64,000 nucleotides of DNA from Antedon mediterranea (Eukaryota > Echinodermata > Crinoidea > Comatulida > Antedonidae). The stretch spans positions 9,694,601-9,758,600 of the forward strand of contig NC_092677.1 of NCBI RefSeq assembly GCF_964355755.1. Reading direction: 5' to 3'. Each line of letters starts with the position of its first letter. Within the stretch, counting starts at the first letter, position 1. The notes beneath the pieces were generated by a model. The model saw only the letters and a program-made list of their open reading frames with translations. It was not told the origin of the DNA and did not search any database. The position numbers and the translations under genes were made by a program. This document shows, one piece after another, positions 18,353 through 29,008 of the stretch.

Positions 18353-21300
18353 CTAATGACAGTTCTGGCAATTTGGCCGACAAAGACGGCCATTTTCTCT
18401 ACAATGACATCCTCCTGATTTGTCTCCCCTGCCCTAAAAATAAAAATATAACATACAATTATCAATGCTGTTTGGAAGTTTTATATTTTTATTGATTTTT
18501 ATATACAGTACTTGTAATCTACACACAATTCAATTTTTATTGCAAAGAGTGCGAATTAAAAGCTATATAATAGAAGTAGAAGTTATTGTTGGTTAGTAAT
18601 TAGTGAACAATCTGTATGTTTTGGTAAAGAGAAAACAAATGTACTAAAGAGTGCACATGTCTTTTGTACAACTGGTTAAATATCAACCTGATAGGCTTGG
18701 CTCATTGGTAGTAAGAAAACCTGCATTGTCCCAACATTTTTCAAGAACATACATATGGTGTGCTACTTGGCCACTGACATATTAACTTAGCTATAATGAA
18801 TGCATAGTGTCCACTCACATTTGGACCCCATCTTGGTCCCTTAGTGACCCAGCATATTTCAGTCTTGCACATGGTACATCTCACCCAATCACAACCGTCC
18901 TTCTTCTGTACAATGATCTTACATTTTGGACAGTGCATGGCGTCTCCATTTCTAACCATTTCCTAAAAATCAAAACATACAATTTTAAATTTGATTTTTT
19001 TCATCAGTAATTTGATCTGTCTTGTACAGGGAAGTAGTGGAGGATCCAAAATGTTATAAAGAAGGAGCCCAGGCCCAACAATGGTACAATGACGTGATTA
19101 ACTAAACCTAATGTTCTATCTTCTGTATTGCAGATTTCAATATTTAGTGGGTCCCTGGCCAGCTTTTTTCCCTCTTTGGATCTGCCTATAGGAGATGACA
19201 CCAAGGAGTTGAACAAAAAATGTTTGGTAACAATAGCTACACTTACTACTATACTTTAACAATCATTTAGGAAAATGTAAACTCACACTGTACAAATAGT
19301 AATCATTGTATTTTTGTCAAGCACCATCATAGAAGGGAAGGGGGGGGGGGGGAGGAGCGGTGGTACACAAGCAGATACCATACCATGGTGTTATTGTAGG
19401 ATATCATGGACAGGTTTACATATTTGATTTCACTGTGTGGTTTGAATAGACCTCCCTCTCACTGTTTGATTTGAGCAGCAACTTGCAACTTACATCCAGC
19501 ATCAATTGTGTTTGCTTAGCTGCTTTATCATTCATAGCATTTATTTGCAACGAATCCTGATATTCTTTACAGTTCATTCCTTCGTGAATGGCTTTACACG
19601 TCAAACAGTTGCTCTTTCCGCAGATCGGGCAAGGGAAGAAGTTGACGTCGTCTTCGTATATGCACCAGCCATGACAGTCCACGGTCTTACAATGGAAACT
19701 GTTGCCTGCTTGAGTCTCGGCAGTTGCGAGGCAACGCTGCAGGTGTTTTTGATATTGCTCATTGTCAACAAGCTGAAAAAAGTAAGTAATTCTGTATCAT
19801 TCTAAGATCACACAGAATAATAATACACATGTCTTATATAAGTCAAAGATGCTCTTCAGGTGGATGCCATCCTCAAATCAGTAGTAGTAATTAATACAAT
19901 TGTTTGTTTTTTTTATTAATGTATACGTTTACTTGTTATGGCCCAGAGATCCCGAAATAAAAGATTAAATAAATAAATATATATCTGTTTCATTTGTATT
20001 TTTAATATTTCCACTTACTGCTCTGATTTCGCGGTCTTGGATTAAAGCTTCGCAAGAAAATTCATTGTCCTGAAATGGACACTTGATTTCAGGTTCTTCA
20101 CAGACAGAAATATGTCCTGTTAGACAGTCTCTAAAAATGTAATCAAATTAAACAATGAATAAAATAAATAAATTAATAGTTTGCCAGTCATTTCATTCAC
20201 TACTGTATATACATTTATTTATCACCCCTAATTTAGGAAATCTAAGTGGTCCTCCAACGCTGGAGGCCTCTGCCATTCTTAGCCATAGCCTCAAGGGCCT
20301 CATAAGCTCTGGGGCCCTGTGTTTAACCATGGAGTAATAATTATTACTCAATGATTTAACCATTGAGCGCTCATAACCATTATGCCACTGGTTGTTAATG
20401 ATAACTATAAGTGAATTCATTAATTATCCTTCTTGAAATTGTCAACCCTTTTCATAGAACAACTATTAATACAATATAGAGAGTACTCAACACATATAAA
20501 ATCTAGTCTTTGTGAGTGGAGTGGTTTTTCATGAGAAATGATTCCGAAATCCAACCGACTTTGAACCCAGGACATTGGGATCAAAACCAATCATATTAAC
20601 CACAAAACTTTTAACTTCTGTAATCTTACTTGCAAAACGAGTGTAGGCATTCCCGCAGAGTGATGCCTTCTCCAGCGTCAAAGTCATCGTAACATATCAA
20701 GCACGTAAAAGCTTCGTTATTTGGTATTACGTCCAACTGGTCGTATTCTTGCAGACGCTCAAAATTTAAGACAGCTGCCTGTCGATCGGCTTCCTTTATC
20801 TATTTTTCAAAATATTTTACATCAATATAAATTATTTTTTAAATCAAATTTCTGTCCCTTCAATCTCAAAATATACAGCAGACAAGATGATTTAATTTTA
20901 CATTAAAAAAACAGGCAAAAAAAAAATACACTATGTAAACTACACAATTTCATTTGCTTTTAAAGTTATTTTTTATTTTTGCTGTTTTGTTTTTGTCTAA
21001 TAAACTGCTTCATACAACAAACGCATAATCATGCACCGTATTACAATAATGTGGTATTTATATTATTATCTAATTTTACAACTACACTTTCAATGATTTT
21101 TTTTTTCTTAATGGAATGTTAATTCTCCCAAATTTGATAAAATATCAACAACTTAATCAAGTATCATTTATTATCATTTTAATATTAATATTTAATATTA
21201 ATATTTAATATTAATTTTACAGGAATAGAAGAAATTCTAACCCATGGGCAGATCCACCTTAAATTTCGCAAAATCGTAATGCAAAAGACAGGACATCAAA

Positions 21301-24300
21301 TTAAGCCCAGCCCTTCATTTGACTATTTTTAGGCCCTGGATCCACCACTGTAACCCACCTAGTTATATAGAAAGTATATACAGTATTATATAGGGCATAG
21401 AAAAAGACCGAGATGCATGCTACAGGTTGGACATTAAAAGCCGGGTACAAATTTGTCATTCTAAGCATGTTACATTACTATTACTGCACTGTATAACAAA
21501 CTCTCAAACAAAAAGTTTAAAGAACGTTTTATTTATAATAATATTAACCGATACATAACTTTACAATAATGTTATTTATACAACATACACTAAATGATCT
21601 GGCAAAAAAAGTACCGCTTGTTGTAAACCTAATTTTAGATTAATGATGACACAAAATAAATAAAAACTGCAGCCCCATAAAGCTGTAACACCTTATCGAC
21701 TCATTTACGAAATATATACATGCGCAATTTGTAATTTCTCTAACTTTGCTGTAATATAGTTTTGTTTCACTTTTGTGTTACTTTTTTAAAACTTGTTGTC
21801 AATATTTTTATTTAAAAGTTATTTTCTTCCTCTTGGAACGATATAAGTGGTTGAGGTTCAAACACCAGCCCGTCTCCTCCTCCCACTAGTAACCCAGACC
21901 CTTGCAGATCATCCTAAAAATAAAAAAATAATTTAGTTCTAATTTTGAAATTTGTATTTTATTTAGTTTTGATATTAGAGGATAAAGGGTGTAGGAGGAG
22001 GACGGACTGAGCATTTAAACCAACTAGAAGAGAAGAAACACCTAAATTTGAGCTTACTCTTTATTACCAGAAAGTTACTTCAATAGTTCTCAGCAATTTG
22101 ATAAATAGCTTTAGCAATTCATCGAAGTTTGACACAAAGCGCGCAGTAAGCTGAATAGTGATACTTTGTTAGCCGGTTTGAGATCCTCTACTAAAGAATG
22201 ATCTTACAATTTTGACCATAAAGATATTTTAATTTTTTAGGCACTTACCTGTTTTATAACATCTTCATGTTGTTTTTCTTCTTCTATTAGCCGTTTCTCT
22301 ACCGCATCCAACTCGTACGAACCAATCGGCGGTAGCACATAGTTATCCGGTCTCGGGTTTGTACACATGTGACAGCTTGGTCTACGAGGAGCATTTACCA
22401 TCGTACAGACTTCACAGTGCCAGCCGACCTGACAAGAGAAAGTTACATTACTAGAGATGTGTCAATGTATGTAATATTGTTAATGTAAGTACAAGTAGAA
22501 AGAGTGCCCTCGATAAATTCCATTTTGTCAGACACTATAGGCTGGATATACTGTACAGTGTACTCCACAGTCAGTAATGGCGATATTCCAAGAACGATAG
22601 TTAGATCATGCGTATATGGAGGTAATGATGCAGGTATATATACTATCATTTTGAATAAGAGAGAGGATGGCCATTGAAATAATGAGATAGATTTGAAAGA
22701 CCTTCCAAATAGTACTTACATCCAATGCAGATTTCTTCCCTAAAGCAGAGGGCAAGACTGGCTCTTTATTTTGCATAACATCTCTGACAACTTTCTGAAC
22801 ATTTTCAAAGGGAACATGTTGTCTGCGTGGTTGAAAACCAGGCCTGGGAGCAGGCTTAGGCCGAACACTAGCCAAACTAGAAGCAACTTGTATTGAATCA
22901 TCTATCAAGTTTTCGGCTACTTCTGTGTAAGAAAAATATAGTAATTTTATAATATTCTACACAATAGTTGTTGAGACATCCATAAGAAAAAGTTGAGAGC
23001 AATTTATTCATTTTCCAATTCTTATTCATTAAATACTAACCAGGATTTTGAATAGCGTTTCTTGGTGCTTCTTCTTTTTGTGTTAAATAAAGAAAGACCA
23101 TGTATCCTGATTGGTCAATGCTTAACGCTTGTAACGTTTCATCATCCCTCACAATTCGATGGCCCACAATCCATCTTTGAACTTCTGGTGGAAAATTGTA
23201 ATCTGTATGCATCTGTAAAAAAAATAGTACAGTAGTTAGAGAGAGATTGTCAATGGAAGATATTGCTGTTATCTATGTATGCACCACATAGGTGCTTGAT
23301 ACCCGTAAACTGTTGATTTACAGTAGCTGCACTTGGGTAGTTGAGTGGTTTGGTGGTTTGCCTCCAATCCCAAGGTCCAGTGTCCAATACTAGGGTTTTA
23401 ACTTTATGGCTACAAACACAAATGTGTTTATTCATCACATTATATAACCAACTGTTTCTACTCCACTCACTAAACATCAAATTAGACTTTATTTTATAAA
23501 CATTATACAGTTTATCCATGTTGTAACTGGTATAATGTGTATGAAATAAAAAATGGGACAGAGGTAAAGTAATTAAACTAGTTGATTACTTTACTACTAT
23601 GGGTTGATATATCTATTTCTTTATACAGCCTATTGACTACTAAGTGACTGTTTGTTTTGTTTGTTTCTACCATTCACCCTCAGTTGATGAAATTCAAATT
23701 AAGATTCTCCACCGACCCACTGCATAAATAGTGTCCGTCAACAATGAGCAACAGGGGCTAAGTAGTAAGATGGAACAGGGATAATACTCTTCTGAAAGAT
23801 GCTTGGGTTCTTTATTAATTTATAGTGCATACGAGCCAGACATGTACTCTGAAGTTTTAAGTTCACTTGAACAACCAGAACCATTAAACCATACTGTTTA
23901 TATTTTTTATTTTACTGTGCTTTTTGTACAATGTGTTTTTGTTTATGTTGTCAATTTGATATAGGCCTATATATTATTTCTGCAACTCTTTGTGCTGCTA
24001 TAGTCATAATATTTGTTTTAATTTATTTATGTTGAAATATATATACTTGCCTTTTCTTTTAATGACTTAATTGATATTGATGGCTTAACCTTCAAAGTTA
24101 TTTTTATTGATGATTTAAAACGATCTTCAACTGAAATCCTAAGACTGAAAAAAGAAGCAATTGGAAGTGGATGTTTAACATTAATATCAATAAAGTAAAT
24201 TGTATTATGGCCTGCCTGTATGTTTTTTTTTTCCTTTTTCCATGTTGGTGAAGTGCTTTTCTTTATTCACGATCTGCACATTTTGATCAGGATGTGATTT

Positions 24301-27300
24301 TGTTTAAGAGTATTAAAGAGTTCTGTTTGATTCAGAATTCAAACTAAAGCTCTGTCTACACTATCAAAAAAAGTGTTATGTGCCCAAATGTAGAATTGAT
24401 ATGCCCAAATATGGTAGTGATATGACATCAGCACATCCATATAGGCACTTCACATTTTGTTGTCACATACAATTTGATAGTGTAGTCAGAGCCTATTGTA
24501 CTTGTTTTATGAGGAACAACTTTTCTTCACAAATATCCAATTTATGGGAATTTAACATTGAAAAAGGTTAGTAAACTAACTTGATCCTATTATCAGTCTT
24601 TGTGATGTTTGTTGTATTTGCAGATTGGCTAACAGCTAAACAAGCCTTTTCTTGTGCTAGTCTCTTTGCAATTTCTCCAGCCTTTTGTTGATCACCTTCA
24701 TTAATGCTGACCATCAATTCCTTTGCAAGAGAGTCTGTAACATTTAAAGAAAGAAATTCATTAAAAAAAAATTAGGGTTGATAAAGCATTGATCCTTAAA
24801 CAAGGAACCAGTTATTAAAATCTACTGTAGGGACCACTGACTTATTTACTGTTACCATACAAAGGCAATGAAAAGTCATAATACAAATTGGTCAGTTTAA
24901 CATATCTATTCTGGATTATTTACCCACAGCATTGTCATTTTTTTTCAGTAATTTGCCTTTTGATTTATAAAAATATTAATGTTTTAAATTAAAATATTAA
25001 GAATTTTCTTTATTTTGTGGCGAAAAAAAATCTCTAAACTATTCAACTAGAGTAGGAAATTAAAGTTACACAGTATAATATTTTTTCATACCTAATAGTT
25101 CGCCTTTCCCCGATGACGAGTCTCCACCACTGATGTGCCGCTGTGCAGCCATCTCGACGTGACTCCTCTCAAAAGCTATAAATAAGGTTGTAGTAATCAG
25201 ATTTAATGTACAATCATTAAATTACAGTACATTAGAGTAGAATTCCTATTAAGGGGACACCTTTGGGACCTATCAAACTTTCCTTTTAAAAGGTGGGTGT
25301 CCCCTGTATAGGGTCGTAGTATTTGACCGAGAATAATCCCATGCCCAAGTATAATCCCACCCCTAATCACTATGTCTCTATGTCCTACAAACTTTAGGTT
25401 TATTGGGTAAATCTATGCAATCCACCCAAATATAATCCCACCCAAAGTTCATATCCAGGCCCCCTGGGACTATATTCGGTCATGTACAGTTTGTGCTCTA
25501 CAGTAATGAACATGAACAGAATCATACAATGTACACAGTAGGCCAATTTTAGTATTAACAATTACGGTATAAATCAGGATAATACTGTATTAACATAATT
25601 GATACAATACTATGATATGAACTGCAACTACCTCTTAAATAAAATTGGACAAACCTGAATTTAAAATACTAAAAACTTTTGGACACCAGGGTTGAATTTA
25701 CTTAACAAAACTCAACATAACTGTGAATCCTTCACTGTCTTTCAACCAAATGCTATGATTAGAATCGATATACAAATTTACATTGTTGGAAATTCCCTAT
25801 TTTAATTCTGGACTTTCCCTTCAAAGTAACTGAATATGTTATTAGCATAACAATGAGAATGCCCCACCAGTATTCGATTGCTAAGAATCAATCAATTTCT
25901 TTTGTGCTGTTATGATATGAAATATATTTCCTTCCTGGTATGTCTGACATAATTTTACTATAAAAATGGGTTGAATTTGTCAAATGACTTGATACCACAC
26001 ATGACATTTTGCAATTTGGTGACTAAGTTTTATTCCAGTCTCATGACAGGAACTAAATTGGGCAGGATATACGTAGGGAATCACCTACTCTTCAAAAATG
26101 CTATTGTGTATTTAACTATTTAAAAGTCCTTTTGAATAAATTGTAACATTCATGCAGATATAACTTATTTCAAGTTAGCCCAAGAGAGATTCAGAATTTA
26201 GAAAACAAGGGGAAGATATGTTGTACAGTAACTCCCTAACCCTAAACTCACTTCAACCTGTAATGTGATATACAATGAGGGTTCATAGATCATATGTAAC
26301 TAAAAGTTAAAGATGCATTGTCCCGCTGAAAAAATAGCTTAAAAAATAATTTGTTGAATATGTCATTTCAATATCAAATAATAGTTATCCACTAAGACTA
26401 AAATTGGATATAAACAAAATTATTTACCTGCAAATATAGTCAAATTGTCTACCAGCCAATGGGTTTTTGGTTGAATTTAACCATATATTTTTTCATTTTA
26501 TAAGTGAAAACATTTTTTGTTAAAGTGATTAAATTTATTAAAACTACAAAATAAGCTATTAAAAATCTGATTTAATTAATCTTCATTTTTCATATTTTTG
26601 GGGGACAATACATCTTGCTATGCTCTACCTGATTTCCTCTGTTCATGCGTCGCATTGCCAAGCAATGTTCCAAAGTTTGAGGCGTCCGTAACTTTCTCAT
26701 ATTCCATTTGATATTGCTTCTTATCAGGTAATATAAATTCATGAACGGAGCCACTAACCACCTTGAAACTTAGGCTAGACATGGGTGAGTAAAGAAGTAC
26801 CTGAAATGCAATATTCATTTTATTCTATCTGAATTATTTCAAAATTTACGATATTTTTTTCCAAGATGAAAAACAATGATTTAAATCACCACGAATACCA
26901 GTCTATGGTTATTGAAAATAAAATAAATAAAATCTTTGTAAATAAAAGATTTACAATTTAGCATACAAGGATCACGTTATTGCATTATTATGCTAGACAC
27001 GCTGCCACACAGGTGTAGTGGCAGGTGACCGAGTAGGCGCGGGCATGATTTGAAACTGTCATATCTTATTGGCTGAAGTGTTGCAGGCATGTCTCTGCTC
27101 CCTCTCTATTTTTTAATGCTTTAATACTAATTGGAGTAAACACAATTACTATTATTATAACAATTACATTTTTTAAAACTGTACTAACACTTTTGTCATG
27201 TACTGCTTTCAGTACAAAGCCTTTTGATACATCTAGAAACTGTAATACACATGGTGCAATTCGGATCCACCCTTTTGCATCATGATTAAGATAAAGCACA

Positions 27301-27350
27301 CCAGGAGCAGATCCGAGAACACTATATTCTTCATCAAGCATTGTAAAAGT
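18353..27350 (-). CDS. RBCK1: SHARPIN/HOIL-1 pro-orthologue: PH-like, UBL, NZF and RBR E3 ligase (LUBAC subunit), 672 aa
   Basis: Coding exons on the minus strand: 27341-27168 (exon from 27350), 26800-26629, 25175-25092, 24734-24581, 24144-24051, 23212-23041, 22922-22720, 22428-22249, 20799-20630, 20130-20019, 19772-19494, 18962-18819, 18433-18353 (TAG). All phases agree: 673 codons. Residues 1-115 match the SHARPIN PH-like fold ([20 protein letters not shown]). About 142-190 is the LUBAC-tethering helix region, 196-275 the UBL ([13 protein letters not shown]), 352-380 the NZF (WHCEVC...CHMC), 444-470 RING1 ([15 protein letters not shown]), 530-575 the IBR, 607-672 RING2. Cys622 in [10 protein letters not shown] corresponds to HOIL-1 catalytic Cys460. 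In vertebrates HOIL-1 and SHARPIN bind HOIP through their UBLs to form the linear-ubiquitin ligase; HOIL-1 makes ester-linked ubiquitin. The 24051 junction uses a GC donor. The ATG at 27341 is the first in its exon; further 5' UTR exons are likely. Confidence 0.9.
19030..19195. mobile_element. Degraded MITE with GTGGAGGATCC-type ends (probable)
   Basis: One end reads AGTGGAGGATCCAAAATG and the other GGATCTGCCTATAG in inverse sense, resembling the CAGTGGCGGATCCAG family (intact copy 54917-55034). It lies in the intron between RING2 exon 18962-18819 and exon 19772-19494. Confidence 0.35.
20225..20400 (-). mobile_element. Possible tRNA-derived SINE fragment
   Basis: The minus strand reads GTGGCATAATGGTTATGAGC and then ATGGTTAAATC, loosely like A and B boxes, followed by a body without similarity to the other SINEs here. 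It lies in the intron between exons 20799-20630 and 20130-20019. An open frame across it is not a gene. Confidence 0.3.
20515..20612 (-). mobile_element. Possible tRNA-like SINE head
   Basis: The minus strand has TTTGTGGTTAATATGATTGG (A-box-like) and, about 30 bp on, TGGGTTCAAAGTC (B-box-like). The body is short or lost. It sits 18 bp past the RING1-exon donor. Confidence 0.35.
21181..21216. repeat. AATATT-rich short tandem repeat
   Basis: A 12-bp palindromic unit (AATATTAATATT) is repeated about three times. Confidence 0.7.
21243..21350 (-). mobile_element. CAGTGG-type MITE copy
   Basis: On the minus strand it begins CAGTGGTGGATCCAGGGCC and ends GGTGGATCTGCCC, the same ends as 54917-55034, with a shared interior (CTTAATTTGATG, TTGCATTACGATTT). 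It lies downstream of the alternative last exon, within the long intron of the full-length transcript. Confidence 0.6.
21812..21913 (-). CDS. Alternative last coding exon giving a SHARPIN-like PH-UBL-NZF isoform (444 aa)
   Basis: It lies between the NZF exon (22428-22249) and the RING1 exon (20799-20630). A strong acceptor (TTATTTTTAG) precedes 21913, and the reading frame continues in phase 0 from the NZF exon for 33 codons ([20 protein letters not shown] then an acidic end) to TAA at 21814-21812. AATAAA overlaps the stop (minus strand 21812-21807). I saw no usable donor in it. With the eight upstream exons it would encode 444 aa: PH-like, tethering region, UBL and NZF, without RBR. That is the domain order of SHARPIN. 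Whether it is used in cells cannot be told from sequence; it could also be a poison exon. Confidence 0.6.
   Translation of the reverse strand, partial: DDLQGSGLLVGGGDGLVFEPQPLISFQEEENNF
23319..23551 (+). mobile_element. tRNA-derived SINE, family 1, copy b
   Basis: Same body and tail as 7772-7981 (AAACATCAAATTAGACTTTA, GTGTATGAAATAAA), with a 28-bp insertion in the middle and eroded box B. It lies in the intron between UBL exons 24144-24051 and 23212-23041. Confidence 0.65.
24347..24494 (+). mobile_element. MITE family 1, copy 3
   Basis: Left end AAGCTCTGTCTACACTATC, right end GATAGTGTAGTCAGAGCC, with the standard core. It lies in the intron between exons 24734-24581 and 24144-24051. Confidence 0.8.
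26307..26615. mobile_element. TTAA-MITE family 2, copy b, abutting a splice donor
   Basis: Left end TTAAAGATGCATTGTCCCGC, right end GGGGGACAATACATCT, with the standard 300-bp body. On the minus strand the donor of the second PH exon (exon end 26629) lies only 13 bases from the element, so the intron starts almost inside it. Confidence 0.75.
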
Positions 27351-29008
27351 CTGAGAGAATAAAAATGAAATTATGATTAGCAATGCATATTGAATATAAA
27401 AAGATATAGTCGAAGTCGTGTTCAAATGGAAAAGTTAAAATATGAGTTTGTAGAAAAGTAATAATTTAAAAAAATTAGGAACATACTGTATAAATGTAAA
27501 TATTTGTCAACTTTAACTCGACTTCACCATACAAATAAATTGACGTTTAAACAATTTATGTACTTGAAGTTTACTGTTCTACCAAGGTATAATATCAGAA
27601 ATGCATTACAATTATCGGCCAAAGAATATGAGACTCTGAACTGAATATAAATTAATGGACGGGTTCGTTTATATTATAAACATCCCGTGTTGTAGCTACA
27701 TATTTACCCACCAGAGCAGAATGTCTGATCTAACTAATACACTGATCTACTACTGATCTCCACTGGCACTGTATATCTAGGCCTGCTTATACTCGTATAT
27801 AATGTATAGGTAAAACAGTAGATAAAATAGGAAGGAAGGAAAAACCATTTGGTAGCTAGTCCAACCAACCAACTGACAGAAACAAGTGGCTACAGAACAG
27901 TACAGATAATAGAATAGTTAGTTAGAATTAGAGTAGAAGGAAGACACACACATGATGAAAATACAAAAAGTAAATTACAATTATTAGACGAGTCTGCTAC
28001 ACATAAATTGGACTAGCCTACATATAAAGTCTGTGTAGTCGAATATGTTATCAGAATCAAGGGAGGTTACCTAAAAAAAGTAGTAGTGTCATCAAACGTA
28101 AACAAAAAATAGAGTATGGATTTTCCCCATTTTTAATTTATGTACTTTGTGTGTGGCACGTGACCTGATGACTCTTCGTAATTATTTATAGAGGGGGTTG
28201 TTTACATAGACTTACCTTATTCTCAAATAGTATTTTAATCAAACTTCCCATAATTTTATCAATTTGAATAATAAAAAATATATAATGAATTACATAATTA
28301 ACTTTCTTTTAGTTAAAATTATTATACTTTATGTTACTTTATATATATAATTATAAAATACTTATATATGGCAATAGATTTATGTGAAATAATCGTTTAA
28401 AAATGGACTTCAAAACTAAGGTAAATGTCAACATTTCAGCTGTAATTTTCCAAAACGTAAAAGCTTTTTTTTCTTGGGAAAGTTTAGAAAATAGTCGTGT
28501 TTATGCATAAGTTATCAACGGATTTCCGTAGTTTTAATTAGATCAACACAAACCGAAAAATCTTATGTAAGGTTTGAGTCGTTTTACTTGTATTTTCAAG
28601 AAAGTCTATACATTTTTGTTGTATATTTTTACCAGGCTCGTAGGCCAGTCAACAAGGTCGTTTCCTGGTATTTGTCCCTCGGTTCTCCCGCACACAAAGA
28701 GGCTTTTGATTCGATGGCGCTTGTTATGCTCTGGTTGTCTCAACAACAAAAGGACAGCTTAGCTTCAAGTTTATTTAAACAAAACAATTCTGAAATGGTG
28801 TATAGTTGTTTTTCAACAATATCGAACATTGTCATTAGTAATTTTTGTTAATATTAAATTCCACACAATTTTTCTGTAAAGAATTTGAACGAAATTTAAT
28901 CGAAAATAATCTGAATTTACTGTATGTGTATAAAAACATAATAAATTCACGGTGAGTTAGTGATCCAACAACTAAATACAGATAAAAAGAAGAGAGAGAA
29001 GAATCAAG
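27351..29008. promoter_or_regulatory. Divergent promoter region between the LUBAC-subunit gene (-) and MAF1 (+)
   Basis: The two coding starts (27341 minus, 29009 plus) are 1.67 kb apart and point away from each other, so both promoters and any 5' UTR exons must lie here. I saw no strong TATA or GC-rich core. An ATG-less open frame at 28588-28851 (containing ARRPVNKVVSWYLSLGSPAH) follows an acceptor-like TTTTTACCAG; it could be 5' UTR of MAF1 or chance. Confidence 0.55.

Noticed and set aside
18807-19010. Plus-strand frame over the RING2 exon (and 19506-19805 over the IBR exon)
   Set aside because: Antisense shadows of clearly conserved zinc-binding exons on the minus strand.
25092-25152. 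ATG at 25152 as the start of a conventional HOIL-1 without PH domain
   Set aside because: The exon has a good acceptor at 25176-25177 and stays open and in phase with the upstream PH exons, so I treat the ATG as internal. It might still serve as an alternative start.
28588-28851. 87-codon plus-strand frame in the divergent promoter region
   Set aside because: No ATG near its start, no homology recognised, and it lies where 5' UTR is expected. A short overlapping frame is also open. Left as unexplained rather than called a gene.
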